Assembly: GCA_963756495.1 (NCBI GenBank)
Contig: CAVWNS010000002.1
Coordinates: forward strand, 186,001 to 250,000
DNA: 64,000 nucleotides
DNA from: DATFDN01 sp963756495
GTDB taxonomy: Bacteria; Pseudomonadota; Alphaproteobacteria; Acetobacterales; Acetobacteraceae
Direction of reading: 5' to 3'
The translations under genes and the position numbers were made by a program. The notes under the pieces were generated by a model. That model made no database searches and was not told the DNA's origin. It saw only the letters and a list, made by a program, of their open reading frames with translations. Below are positions 9,003-19,764 of the stretch, piece after piece. Numbering within the stretch: position 1 is the stretch's first letter; each line of letters begins with the position of its first letter.

Positions 9003-9067
9003 TGGTCGCGAACATGGCCTCGCTTGACCGGTTCGCTGTACGCCCGCGTATCAAATCGATGTGGGTC

Positions 9068-9781
9068 TCAGGCGCCGAGTTGGGTCGCCATGTCCTCGAT
9101 GTCGGTCGCGACCACGTCCCACTCGGCGTCGGCTTCGTGGTCGCGCGCTTGATGCGGGCCATACTCGGATGGGCGCGGGAAGAAGGCGGTCAGCAGGCCG
9201 CACCGTCGCGCCGCCGCGAGGTCGCCGTTATGGGCCGCGGCCATCATCACCTGACCGGGCGCGAGATCGAGCAGTCGGGCGACACCCAGATAGGTCTCCG
9301 GGTCGGGCTTGAAATGGCCGAACAGGTCCGAGCCGAACACCATGTCCCATGGCAGGCCGGCGTGCTTGGCCATGTTGGTCAGCAGCGAGACGTTGCCGTT
9401 CGACAGCGGGCCGATGATGAAGCGGCCCTTGAGCCGCGTCAGGCCGGGCACGGAGTTCGGCCATGGGTTGAGCCGGTGCCAGCCGAGGTTGATGTGCCGC
9501 CGGTCCTCCTCGGACAGACCGTCGATGCCGAACTCCGCGATCAGCCGGTCGAGCGAGGCGCGATGCAGATCGTCCAGCCGGGTCCACGGGATCTCGCCCG
9601 AACGGACCCGGCTCATCGAGGGGTGATAGGCAGCGCGCCACGCATCCACCAGCCCGGTCCAGTCGGCATCGATGCCGCGGGAGCGGCCGAACGCGGACAG
9701 TTCCGCGATCAGGCTGCCGCGCCAATCGACGACGGTGCCGAAAGTGTCGAATACGATGGCGGCGGGAAGCGGGCGCGGCAT
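9068..9781 (-). CDS. Haloacid dehalogenase type II (HAD superfamily)
   Basis: 237-residue HAD-superfamily hydrolase of the L-2-haloacid dehalogenase class, which would convert (S)-2-haloacids to (R)-2-hydroxyacids. The nucleophile Asp is in VFDTFGTVVDW at residue 11, motif II is LSNGN, the conserved Lys/Asp segment is HFKPDPETY, and motif III is MAAAHNGDL. The helical cap matches the usual length. It stands alone between a glycosyltransferase and palindromic repeat copy 2. Many genomic members act on other small metabolites, so haloacid activity is inferred from family only. Confidence 0.85.
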   Translation of the reverse strand: MPRPLPAAIVFDTFGTVVDWRGSLIAELSAFGRSRGIDADWTGLVDAWRAAYHPSMSRVRSGEIPWTRLDDLHRASLDRLIAEFGIDGLSEEDRRHINLGWHRLNPWPNSVPGLTRLKGRFIIGPLSNGNVSLLTNMAKHAGLPWDMVFGSDLFGHFKPDPETYLGVARLLDLAPGQVMMAAAHNGDLAAARRCGLLTAFFPRPSEYGPHQARDHEADAEWDVVATDIEDMATQLGA

Positions 9782-9799
9782 GGCGTTTCTCCGTCCTCG

Positions 9800-9923
9800 T
9801 GTCCTGCCCCGGAAGTTCGCGTGCGCACTTCCGGGATAAGCAGGCCACCAACATATTGAGCTAGTGTGATTCAGACCAGAAGTTCGCCGCTGCGAACTTC
9901 TGGGTCATCACACTAGCTGTCTT
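9800..9923. repeat. Dispersed palindromic repeat, copy 2 (full)
   Basis: Two nested hairpins. The first is CCGGAAGT...ACTTCCGG (9809-9834). The second is a 60-base palindrome at 9859-9918 with perfect outer arms AGCTAGTGTGAT/ATCACACTAGCT and perfect inner arms CCAGAAGTTCGC/GCGAACTTCTGG around a short loop. The left 85 bases are shared with copy 1 at 1051-1136. There is no coding capacity, so it resembles a REP/BIME or MITE-like non-autonomous element. It lies between the dehalogenase start and an IS481-family element. Confidence 0.8.
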
Positions 9924-10023
9924 GATTGCGGAGCATTGTTGGGATCCGGTCGGGTTGGCTATCATGGAGCACACTTACCGCTTCGCGCGCCTGACCGCCG
10001 TCGCACCTGGACAAGGGTGACCT

Positions 10024-11015
10024 ATGCTGCACCTTCACCCGAACGCCCGCACCACGCCCATCACCCGTGCCGAGATCGCCCGCTCGGACGATCCCTCAGG
10101 CGTGCTGGCCCGGCGCTACGGCGTCAGCGCCGGGACCGTGCGCAAGTGGCGCAAGCGAGGCGCTACGGACTGCGTGGACCGCTCCGCCCGCCCGCACCGG
10201 CTGCCCTGGAAGGCGAGTGAGGAGGAGCGCGCCGTCGTCTGCGCCCTGCGGCGCGCGACCAACCTCGCCCTCGACGACCTCACCTTCGTCATCAGGCACT
10301 TCCTGCCGCACGTCAACCGCGACAACGTCTGGCGCATCCTCAAGGCCGAGGACCTGGCCCGGAGACGTTTGCCTTTCTCGGAGCGCCCCGCCAAGGGCCA
10401 GGGCACGTTCCGCGACTACGACCTCGGCTTCGTGCACATCGACATAAGCACCTGCCCAAGCTGCAAACCTCCGACGGCGAGCGGCGCAAGCGCTACCTCT
10501 ACGTCGCCATCGACCGCAGGTCCCGCTTCGTGCACCTCGCGGTCAAGGACGACGAGACCGAGGCCAGCGCCATCGCCTTCCTCCGGGAAGCCGCGGCGGC
10601 CTTCCCCTTTCGGCTCATCCACGTGCTGACCGACAATGGCAGCTGCTTCACGCCTGCCTTCGCCAAGGCCTGCATGGCCCTCGGCGCGCAGTATCGGCAC
10701 ACCCGCCCCCGCACGCCCCAGACGAATGGCATGGTCGAGCGCTTCAACGGTCGCATCGGCTCCGAAGTGCTCGGCATCACCATCCACTCGCATCGCGCGC
10801 TCGAGCAGCTGCTGCGCGGCTTCAACGCCGCCTACAACGCCCGCCGCCAGCGCGTGCTGGATGGCCACACGCCCGACCAGGTCGTCGCCGAGCGCCTCAA
10901 AGCCGCACCCGATCTCGCCAACGCCAAGCCGCACGGGCGTGCGGGTCCCTGCGACGCCACCAAGGCACGCCTCATCGCTGATGCTGCCAACGAGGCCTCG
11001 CAACCAGACATCTAG
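10024..11015 (+). CDS. IS481-family transposase, one frame break
   Basis: DDE transposase of about 330 residues. An N-terminal helix-turn-helix (LARRYGVSAGTVRKWRKRGA) is followed by an rve-type catalytic core with Asp in FVHIDI, Asp in VLTDNGSCFTP and Glu in NGMVERFNGRIG. The frame breaks near 10445, where GACATAAGCAC would need one more A to continue as DIKHLPKL; a real mutation or a sequencing error are both possible. The stop codon abuts the left end of the IS701-family element, so the right end of this element may have been displaced or lost. Terminal inverted repeats could not be identified. Confidence 0.85.
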
Positions 11016-12484
11016 TACGACAGCCGGGTTTAAGCGTTGTGCCTGTATGCCTGTATGGAGGTGATGCGGCATGACGAGGCGCGCTGACGTGCAGGGGTGG
11101 GCTGCGGGCTTGGAGGAGGTCGTGAGACGGATCGGGCCGCGGTTTGGGCCCGCCGAGCCGCGCCGTCGCGCGTTGGCCTACTTGCATGGCTTGCTCGCAC
11201 CCGTGGAGCGCAAGAATGGCTGGCAGCTGGCCGAGGCGGCGGGTGATGCGACGCCGGAGGGGGTGCAGGATTTCTTGAGCCGGATGCATTGGGATGCCGA
11301 CGCGGTCCGGGACGCCCTGCAAGCGTATGTGACGGGGCACCTGGGCGGAGCTGCCCAAGGTTCCGCGCGCGCCGCGCGTGGAATGGCAGCGGAGGGGATC
11401 CCGGGGCGGTGCTGGTGCTGGATGAGACCGGCTTTTTGAAGAAGGGCATGAAGAGCGCGGGCGTGCAGCGGCAATACAGCGGCACGGCGGGGCGGATCGA
11501 GAACTGCCCGATCGGCGTCTTTCTGGGCTATGCCAGCCGCCACGGCCGCGCGCTGATCGAGCGGGCGCTTTACCTGCCGCAGGACTGGGCACGCGATGGT
11601 GCGCGCCGACGGGAGGCGCGCATCCCCGACGAGGTGGCATTCGCCCCCAAGCCGAAGCCGGCGCTGGCCATGCTGGAGCGGGCACGCTTGGCCGACATCT
11701 TGTTCGCCTGGATCACCGGCGACAGCGTCTATGGCGCCGATCACGCCCTCCGCCGCTGGGCGAAGCAGCCGAAGGTTCCGGCAGCGCAGCTGCTGGAATG
11801 GCTGCGGAGGGCGAGCGGCACCGGCGCGGCGACGTGCTGACCGTGACGTCAGGGCAGAGGCTCGGGATGCGCCCGGTCACGACCTGGGTTGAGGGTCTGC
11901 CCGAAGACGTCTGGCAGCGGCGCAGCGCCGGCGAGGGTGCGAAGGGCCCGCGCCTGTATGACTGGGCGCGCGTGCCCTACAATGGCAGGGCAGAGGGGTT
12001 TGCCTGCGCATTGCTGGTCCGCCGCTCCATCGCCAACCCGGCGGAGCGGACGTTCTCTCTGACGCACGCGCCCGCGGGGAGCACGCTGGCCGCGCTGGTG
12101 CGGGTGGCGGGCACGCGCTGGAGCATCGAGAGCGGCTTCGAGCAGGCCAAGGGCGAAGTGGGGCTGGACCACTACGAGGGGCGCTCCTGGGTCGGCTGGC
12201 ACCGCCACGTCACACGCGCGATGTTCGCGCTGGCCTACCTCGTCGCCGTCCGCAAGGCGGCTGCGGGGAGGTGCAGACCCGGCAAGCCTCGCCGCCGCTC
12301 TGCTGGCGCTCACTGTGCCCGAGGTCAGGCGCCTGCTGGGCGCGCTGGGGGCCGCGCCACCACCACAGCCCGTCGCCGCCCTGCGCTGGTCAACCTGGCG
12401 ACGCCGCCATCAGCAACGCGCAAGACGCGCGCACCGGAATCGGCGAACACGAGGGTCGTCCCATGAACCCCGGCTGTAGGACTT
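11014..12484 (+). mobile_element. IS701-family insertion sequence
   Basis: The left end TACGACAGCCGGGTTTAA (from 11016) and the inverted right end TCCTACAGCCGGGGTTCA (reading back from 12483) are imperfect inverted repeats sharing ACAGCCGGG. They enclose one transposase gene whose stop codon lies inside the right repeat. The flanks read CTAG on the left and TTAG on the right, both fitting the YTAR target pattern I associate with IS701 elements, but they are not identical, so a clean target duplication is not proven. Confidence 0.75.
11071..12479 (+). CDS. IS701-family transposase, frame-broken
   Basis: DDE transposase of the IS701/IS4 group. Recognisable blocks: YLHGLLAPVERKNGWQLAE near the start, VLVLDETGFLKKG with the first catalytic Asp, FAWITGDSVYGAD with the second, and GTRWSIESGFEQAKGEVGLD with the catalytic Glu, then an alanine-rich tail. 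The blocks fall in different frames; breaks lie near 11370, 11830 and 12268, and the segment near 11770-11840 reads differently from a typical member. As printed it could not make a full transposase, but the breaks may be sequencing errors like those elsewhere. The RNase-H catalytic triad is conserved. Confidence 0.8.
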
Positions 12485-12508
12485 TAGAGCGGCTCCACGC
12501 TGACTGTC

Positions 12509-12627
12509 ACCTCTCCCGCCCTGGGCGGGAGAGGTCGCCGCGCCTTTGGCGTGGCGGGTGAGGGTGGTGCGTCAGCCCTCACCCGCGTCGCTGCGCTCCG
12601 CGACCTCTCCCACGGTGTGGGAGAGGT
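12509..12627. repeat. Cluster of three intergenic palindromes
   Basis: Three GC-rich hairpins follow one another: ACCTCTCCCGCC/GGCGGGAGAGGT (12509-12535), GCGGGTGAGGG/CCCTCACCCGC (about 12554-12586) and ACCTCTCCCAC/GTGGGAGAGGT (12603-12627). The first and third share the ACCTCTCCC arm. This is the layout of REP-type intergenic repeats found in many proteobacteria. It lies between the IS701 right end and the 3' end of the helicase gene and could also stop transcription of the helicase. Confidence 0.75.
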
Positions 12628-12680
12628 GATGGATGCAGTCGGCGTGAAACGCTCTCGGTGTGCGGGATGCGCCGTGCCTC

Positions 12681-14612
12681 TCAACGCTTCTCCAGGATTT
12701 CGCCGCCCAGCACCCGGCGCGGCCGCCGCTCCGCCCGTCCCACGGGGGGCGTCCATTCGTGCCGCTGCCGCACCGTCCAGGCATAGCGCGCATCGCCCTC
12801 CAGCAGGTGCAGGTAGTCGGCCAGGCGATTGCGACCGAGCCAGCTGACGGCCGCCTCCAGCTCGGGCAGCGTCATCTGCGCGCGGCTCTTGTTGCCCGTC
12901 ACCCGCTTCAGCACGGCGTTGTAGCGGTGGTAGAGCCCCTGCCCGCGCGGCGCGCGCAGCGCGCCCTCGTCCTCGACGACCTGCGCCGCCACCATCTCAC
13001 CAATGCGGACCCGCAGCCGGCGCTCGACCACGCTGGGCGGGTCCAGCAGCTCGGTCTGCGCTTCCTCGTTCTCCGGCCGGACGAGGGCGAAGTCGGGGCC
13101 CGGCTTCAGCAGCTCGTAGCGCAGGGCGAGCGCGTTGCTCTCCAGCGGCACGATGCCGGACTCCTCTCTGTCGCGCTCGGCTATCTGCTCCTGCAACCAC
13201 AAGGGAAGCGCGCCCTGGCGCTTCGGCTTCGGGCGCCTGGCCAACGTGCCCTGCTCGGTCTCCATGCGCAGGCGGAAGCGCCGGAACAACGGGTCGTCGG
13301 GGTGGAAAACGAGCGCACGCTGCCCTTCGTACGGTCCGGCATGCGGGTCCACGCGCGTCGCGCGGGCCACCATCTGCTCCAGCCAGGGGCGGCTGCGGAT
13401 GTGGGTGAGGGCCGCCACCACGGCGACCTCCGGCGCGTCCAACCCCTCATAGGCCATCGCGACGGTGACCAGCACGCTGGGCTCCGGGCGGAGCCGAAAG
13501 CTGGCCAGGGTTTCGTGCGCATCACGCTCGTCGGAGGTCGCCAGCCGCACCGTGTCGTGCTGGCCCGCCGGAACCCATCCGCGGACCACGTCCAGGTAGC
13601 GCCGCGCGGCGATCTGATCGGGTGCCACGACCAGCAGCTTGCCCAGTCCCTGGGCTGCCTCCCCCGGCACGAGACGACGCTCCTGGCGCCGACCGGCACG
13701 CAAGGTCCGCGTCGCCGCGAACGCCTCGCGCAGCAGCTGGTCGGCGAAGCCGGTGCGCAGGGCGGTGAACAGCGCCGGCCGCGTGGTCTCCGTCGGCCAA
13801 TACCCGGCCAGGCGGTGCGGACCCATCCGGGTCGGCGAGCCGTCGGGCAGCTTGGTGCCGTGGTCGAGCCAGCTCGCCTCTCCGTCGAGCGCCCCGAACA
13901 TCACCGGCAGCACCGCGCGATCGGCGAGCGCCTGGGCGCGGCTGTAGCCCACCACGGCCCAGCCGGGAGCGGCGAGATCGACCTCGCGCGTGGCGGCGCG
14001 CGGACCCGCGCGGTAAGGCAGCCACAGGATGCCGCGCCCGTCCGCCCGCTCCAGGGTGCCCGAGAGCATCAGCCGCAGACGCGCCGTTTCCAGCAGCGGC
14101 AGCATTGCCCGGCTCCATCCCGCGGCCTCGTCCCCGACCGGCTCGGCCAGGGGATCGGGCGCCATATCGGACAGCGCCGGCAGGTGATGCACCTCGTCCA
14201 CGACGATCAGGTATCTGTGGCGGTGGAACTCGGCCAGGTGCAGTTCGGGCGCCGCCGCGACGCCTTGATAGGTGGTGATGTAGCCGGCCAGGCCCCGCGA
14301 CGGATCGGGCACGTTGTCGGAGGCACGTACGGACAAGCCGTGGCCCAACGCCGCTCGCCACGCCGGATCGGCAAACGCCTCCTCGGCTTGCAGGCGCAGG
14401 CTGTCGCGCGGCACGATCCAGCACACCCGATCCACGACACCGGCCGCGACCAGGCGGGCGGCCGCGATCACCGGCAGCAGCGACTTACCGCCGCCCGGCG
14501 TCACGGCCGCCAGGATGTCGCGCACCTCGTTGGCCTCGCCTGCGGCGATCGCGCTGACGATGGCGGCAATGCGGGCTTGGTGGATGCGAAGCCGGGGGGA
14601 AGGAGAGGACAA
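12681..14612 (-). CDS. DEAH-type superfamily 2 helicase
   Basis: 643-residue SF2 helicase/ATPase. Walker A is VTPGGGKSLLP near residue 38, motif II is VVDEVHHLPAL near residue 140, motif III is LMLSGTLERADG, and motif VI is EQMVARATRVDP near residue 430; the MAYEGLDAPEVAVVAALT segment belongs to the second RecA domain. About 170 further residues beyond the helicase core, including LYHRYNAVLKRVTGNKSRAQ, suggest a nucleic-acid-binding tail. The frame is intact over nearly 2 kb. Phage and mobile-element helicases have this organisation, and it sits directly beside two insertion sequences and a repeat cluster. No methylase, nuclease or phage gene flanks it, so its job is open. Confidence 0.8.
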   Translation of the reverse strand: MSSPSPRLRIHQARIAAIVSAIAAGEANEVRDILAAVTPGGGKSLLPVIAAARLVAAGVVDRVCWIVPRDSLRLQAEEAFADPAWRAALGHGLSVRASDNVPDPSRGLAGYITTYQGVAAAPELHLAEFHRHRYLIVVDEVHHLPALSDMAPDPLAEPVGDEAAGWSRAMLPLLETARLRLMLSGTLERADGRGILWLPYRAGPRAATREVDLAAPGWAVVGYSRAQALADRAVLPVMFGALDGEASWLDHGTKLPDGSPTRMGPHRLAGYWPTETTRPALFTALRTGFADQLLREAFAATRTLRAGRRQERRLVPGEAAQGLGKLLVVAPDQIAARRYLDVVRGWVPAGQHDTVRLATSDERDAHETLASFRLRPEPSVLVTVAMAYEGLDAPEVAVVAALTHIRSRPWLEQMVARATRVDPHAGPYEGQRALVFHPDDPLFRRFRLRMETEQGTLARRPKPKRQGALPLWLQEQIAERDREESGIVPLESNALALRYELLKPGPDFALVRPENEEAQTELLDPPSVVERRLRVRIGEMVAAQVVEDEGALRAPRGQGLYHRYNAVLKRVTGNKSRAQMTLPELEAAVSWLGRNRLADYLHLLEGDARYAWTVRQRHEWTPPVGRAERRPRRVLGGEILEKR

Positions 14613-14788
14613 GCCCCTGGAATTCCGAGATCGAGGACTGCCGAAGCTCGCGCTCAGCCTTGGCGTCGCGGCGACGTAGCTGGGTTGCGCGTCATCGGCA
14701 TCAATGGAATGGCGGCCCTGTCTGCTCCGACCCCGACATGCCGCTGTCTGCGATGCCGCGCAAGAGAGGCCGGCGCCGTCAGTGCCAA

Positions 14789-15172
14789 TCAGGACGGCTC
14801 ATCTTCCTGGCGGAAGGCGTCGACGATCCGGCGCACCTCGCCGGCGGCATCCACCAGCAGGACGTCGAAGCGCACGCCGGCGGTTCCCCAGTCCGGGTGA
14901 TCCGCGAGAACGATCTCGGCCGCGGCGATCAGGCGCTTGCGTTGCCGTGCCGACAGCGCCGCCGCGGCGACGGACAGCGTCGGCCGGGCCTTCACTTCGA
15001 TCAGCGCCAGCAGCCCGTGCCGTTCCGCCGCCATGTCGATCTCGCCGGCAGCCGTGCGGAGCCGCTGGCCGCGGATGGTCCAGCCTTCCCGTTCCAGCGC
15101 CGCCCGGACCGCGGCTTCGGCGTTGAGCCCCAGGGCATGGGACTTGGCTCCGGTCACCCGGCGGACGCTCAT
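14789..15172 (-). CDS. YraN/UPF0102-family endonuclease-like protein
   Basis: 127-residue protein of the UPF0102 (YraN) family, a predicted restriction-endonuclease-fold nuclease. The signature is present: AEAAVRAALEREGW at the start, AAGEIDMAAE with the conserved acidic residue, and LLALIEVKAR with the ExK pair. In many alphaproteobacteria yraN follows a tetrapyrrole methylase (rsmI) gene, which is not seen here. The 176 bases between it and the helicase stop hold nothing I can identify. Function is not established for the family. Confidence 0.85.
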   Translation of the reverse strand: MSVRRVTGAKSHALGLNAEAAVRAALEREGWTIRGQRLRTAAGEIDMAAERHGLLALIEVKARPTLSVAAAALSARQRKRLIAAAEIVLADHPDWGTAGVRFDVLLVDAAGEVRRIVDAFRQEDEPS

Positions 15173-15277
15173 GACCGAACCTCGCGCATGAATTCTAACG
15201 TGCCGCCAACGCGGGCGGATCTTGTGATCGGCACGGCGGACGCCGAAGCTGGACCGTCAGCGATCGGCGAGCCGCCC

Positions 15278-16619
15278 ATGTCCAAGAAGCGCTTGATCCT
15301 CCTTCTTGATGGCACCTGGAACGACGAGGCGGCCGACGCGGCCGATACCAACATCGTGCGCCTCCAACAGGTGATGGCGAACAGCCTCGAGAGGCGGTCG
15401 GCGCTGCTCTCGGCACCGGGGCAGCACAAGATGGTCGCGGGTCGCACGGCGCCTGGGCAGCCCGAGATCGAGAATTCTGGTTTTCTACGAACGCGGCGTC
15501 GGCACCGACGCGCTTGACAGGGTGCGGGGCGGCGCCTTCGGCGAGGGGCTGGCGGCCAAGATCCGCAGCGGCTACCGGACGCTGTCGTTCTACTATCAAC
15601 CCGGTGACGAGATCTTCGTGTTCGGCTTCTCGCGCGGGGCGTACACCGCGCGATCGCTGATCGGATTTATCGGGGCGGCCGGGTTGCTGACCTCCGAGAA
15701 CTGCACCCAAGCGCTCGAGGCGGAAGCCTGGGCCTTCTATCGCACCCCGCCCGCTGACCGCCTTCCGGGAATCTGGACCAGGCTCGGGCCCTACATGCAC
15801 GACCGAGACTCGTTCCAGGTGGACTGCGTGGCGGTGTTCGACACCGTCGGTGCCCTCGGCATCCCCTTCCACGCGTTCTGGCGGCTCAATCGCGACTCCT
15901 ACGAATTCCACAACGTCGAGCTATCCTCGGTCACCAAGGTCAATCTTCAGGCGCTTGCGATCGACGAGCATCGCGAACCGTTCGAGGCGACCCTCTGGCG
16001 CAAGCCGCAGTTCAAATCCTATAACAGCGTTACCGAGCAGGTCTGGTTTTCCGGGGTCCACTCCGATGTCGGCGGCGGCTACCTCACCGATGAGGCACGC
16101 CGGTCATTGCCGGCGGGCGGTCTGGACGACATCACGCTCGACTGGATGCTGGGGCGAATCCTATGCCATTTTCCAGACTTTCCCGCGCAGCGCATCCCGA
16201 TAGGGGCCGAGGCGGCGATGGCGCCGCAGCATGATTTGCGTTCGCTGCTCTATCAAACGATGCCGTTCGCCTGGCGATCGATCAACAACCGCCCCCTGCC
16301 GCCCCGGCGATGGGAACGGGTCGTCAACCAGGACCGACACCAGGAGGCGATGCGCGAGAAGGTCCACGTCTCGGCCTTGCAGCGGCTTGGGACCGTCGTT
16401 TCGAGCGGCCGACGGACCCTGACCTACGCGCCGCGCAACCTGATCGCCGCCTTGGACGATCTCGCCGCGACCTACGTCGAGAGGCGGCCGGCACAGGTGG
16501 AATTGAGGCTGACCCTCGTCGGGCGGGACGGCGTCGAGTTCGATCCCGAGGACAATGCGGACAACCGCGCCGCACAGGACCTCATCGCGGCCGCACGCGA
16601 TCGGCTGGTCCGACGGTAA
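15278..16619 (+). CDS. DUF2235 (Tle1-like) alpha/beta hydrolase, one frame break
   Basis: About 445 residues with all landmarks of the DUF2235 hydrolase family: KRLILLLDGTWNDE at the start, the nucleophile elbow FGFSRGAYTARS, VDCVAVFDTVGALG, and VWFSGVHSDVGGGY near the catalytic Asp. Some members are type VI secretion phospholipase effectors (Tle1), while many are of unknown role. No secretion genes, PAAR/VgrG or immunity gene are nearby, so an effector role is not supported here. One frame break near 15470 separates the first 65 residues from the rest. No signal peptide. ATG 15278 gives the canonical N-terminus. Confidence 0.85.
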
Positions 16620-16620
16620 C

Positions 16621-16793
16621 CTAACGCCCCGTGGTCGCAAGCGGCGCGCAATTGGTGCGCCCGGAGGCCACGCAGTCCTGGATGGCGGCATCGCTGTGCA
16701 GGCGCTGCACGAGAAGGACCACGGCGGCGATCAGCGCCACCACCAGGACCAACCCGATGACGGCGCCCCGGCGCGACGGCGGCTCCTCGACGC

Positions 16794-16797
<4 letters not shown>
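16621..16797 (-). CDS. Small single-pass membrane protein
   Basis: 58 residues: a short cytosolic start MSVEEPPSRRG, one strongly hydrophobic helix (AVIGLVLVVALIAAVVLLV), and a short exterior tail with two Cys (QDCVASGRTNC). The ATG overlaps the stop of the dppF-like gene (ATGA), making it the last gene of the peptide-transporter operon. Function unknown; the tight coupling suggests it is made together with the transporter. The paired Cys could form a disulphide in the periplasm. Confidence 0.7.
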
Positions 16798-17815
<1,018 letters not shown>

Positions 17816-17823
<8 letters not shown>

Positions 17824-18815
17824 GGGCGGGGCTCCGGTTTGCTGCCGGGGCGGGGGCGTGCAGCCAGCAGGCGGCCCGCGTCGCCCCGGCCTCCATCAGC
17901 TCGGGCCGCTCGACCCGGCAGCGGTCGAAGGCGTGGGCGCAGCGCGGGTTGAAGGCGCAGCCCGGCGGGATCGCGACCAGGCGCGGCATCGCGCCGTCGA
18001 TCTGCGCCAGCCGCTCGGCCCGGTGGACGAGCGACGGGGATGCTGCCCATCAGCCCCACCGTGTAGGGATGCGCGGGGTGGCGGACGACCTCCCGCACCG
18101 GGCCGATCTCGGCGACTCGCGCCCGGCGTACATCACCGCGACCCGGTCGGCGGTCTCGGCGATCACGCCCATGTCGTGGGTGATCAGCATGACCGCCGTG
18201 TGGTGCTCGCGCGCCAGGCCCTTCAGCAGCGCGATCACCTGCGCCTGGATCGACACGTCGAGCGCCGTGGTCGGCTCGTCGGCGATCACCAGCCGCGGTT
18301 CGGCGCAGAGCGCGAGCGCGATCACCACCCGCTGGCGCATCCCGCCGGAGAATTCGTGCGGATAGCTGTCGATCCGGCGCGCGGCGCGCCGGAGATGCCG
18401 ACCTGCTCGAGCCAGCCGATGGCGCGGCGCCGCGCGTCGGCGTCCGACAGGTCCGAGATGGGTCTGCATCGTCTCGATCAGCTGGCGGCCCGACCGTGTA
18501 GAGCGGGTTCAGCGTGGTCAGCGGGTCCTGGAAGATCGCGCCGATCTGCCGGCCGCGCAGCCGGCGCATCGCCTCGGGCGGCAGCTTGTCGATGCGCTTG
18601 CCCTCCAGCAGCACCTGCCCGCCGGCGATCCGCCCCGGCGGCTCCAGCAGCCCGATGATCGCCGCGCCGGTCAGCGACTTGCCGGCCCCGCTCTCGCCCA
18701 CCACGCCCAGCACCTCGCCCCGCTCGATCGAGAACGAGACCTGGTCGAGCGCCCGCAGGATGCCGCGCCGGGTCGGGAACTCCACCGTCAGGTCGCGGAC
18801 CTCCAGCAGCGCCAT
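17816..18815 (-). CDS. Peptide ABC transporter ATP-binding protein (DppD type), frame-broken
   Basis: First ATPase subunit of the importer: MALLEVRDLTVEFPTRRG start, Walker A VVGESGAGKSLTG, Q-loop IFQDPLTTLNPLYTVG, signature EFSGGMRQRV, Walker B VIADEPTTALDVS, and H-loop LITHDMGVIAETADR. The cysteine-rich C-terminal region typical of the family (GCAFNPRCAHAF-like) is readable only after correcting frame breaks near 18037 and 18118; further breaks lie near 18390-18490. One base of overlap (TGATG) with the upstream permease and a four-base-class overlap with the downstream ATPase show a single operon. Confidence 0.85.
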
Positions 18816-19764
18816 CAGCGCAGCCTCGGGTTCAGCGCGTCGCGCATCCAGTCGCCGAGCAGGTTGATCGACAGCACGATCAGCACCAGCGCGAGGCCGG
18901 GGAAGATCGTCACCCACCACTGGCCGCTGAACAGGAAATCGTCGCCGATCCGGATCAGCGTGCCGAGCGAGGGCTGGGTCGGCGGCAGGCCGATGCCGAG
19001 GAAGGACAGGGTCGCCTCGTCGAGGATGGCGAGGCCCAGGGTCAGCGTGCCGACCACCCAGGACCGGCCCCATCACGTTGGGCAGGATGTGGCTGGCCAT
19101 GATGCGCGCCCGCGACAGCCCGATCACCCGCGCGGCGGCGACGTAGTCCTTGTTGCGCTCCACCATCGTCGAGCCGCGCACCGTGCGGGCGAATTGCGGC
19201 CAGCGGCTGATGCCGATCGCGAAGATCACGCACGTACAGCTCCGCCTGCGCGCGGATGTCGGCGGGCAGCACGGCGGCGATCACGCCGGCGACGATCAGC
19301 GCCATCAGGATCGACGGGAAGGTCAGCTGGATGTCGGCCGCGCGCATCAGCAGCGCATCCACGATGCCCGCCCGCATAGCCCGCCAGCAGGCCGATCGCG
19401 ACGCCCGAGCACCACGGCGAAGACGACGGCCGACAGCCCCACCACCAGGCTGAGCCGGGTGCCGAACATGATCGCCGACAGCATGTCGCGGCCCTGCGAA
19501 TCGGTGCCCAGCGGATAGGCCCACTCCGAATCGGCCGCCGGCACCGGCGGCTTGAAGCTGTCGAGCAGGCTGAGCGTCGCCACGTCGAACGGGTCGTGCG
19601 GGGCGATCCAGGGCGCGAAGGCGGCGCCGATCACGAAGAGCAAGCCGATCAGCGCCGAGACGACCGCGACCGGCGAGTGCAGGAAGCTGTGCAGCAGGTC
19701 GCTGTCGCGCAGCCGGGCCCAGCCGGCGCATCGACGCGCCACTCCGGCGCACGGTCGCGCTCAT
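18815..19764 (-). CDS. Peptide ABC transporter permease (DppC type), frame-broken
   Basis: Inner-membrane permease of the importer. An N-terminal cytosolic stretch MSATVRRSGASMRRLGPA precedes TM1 (SPVAVVSALIGLLFVIGAAF), then HDPFD, YPLGTDSQGRDMLSAIMFG (a DppC/OppC hallmark), and the EAA-loop region RVIGLSRARIMASHILPNV before the last helices. The frame breaks at about 19730, 19408, 19370, 19231 and 19058; in most of these, removing one base restores the expected protein. Start ATG overlaps the DppB-type stop. Confidence 0.85.

Noticed and set aside
12660..14900. A 746-codon open frame on the + strand opposite the helicase
   Set aside because: Composition is that of a GC-rich antisense frame (Arg/Gln/Gly/His runs, no domain), while the minus strand encodes a helicase with all motifs in order.
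15278..16619. Type VI secretion effector (Tle1) annotation for the DUF2235 protein
   Set aside because: No VgrG, PAAR, Hcp or immunity gene nearby; many DUF2235 proteins are unrelated to secretion.
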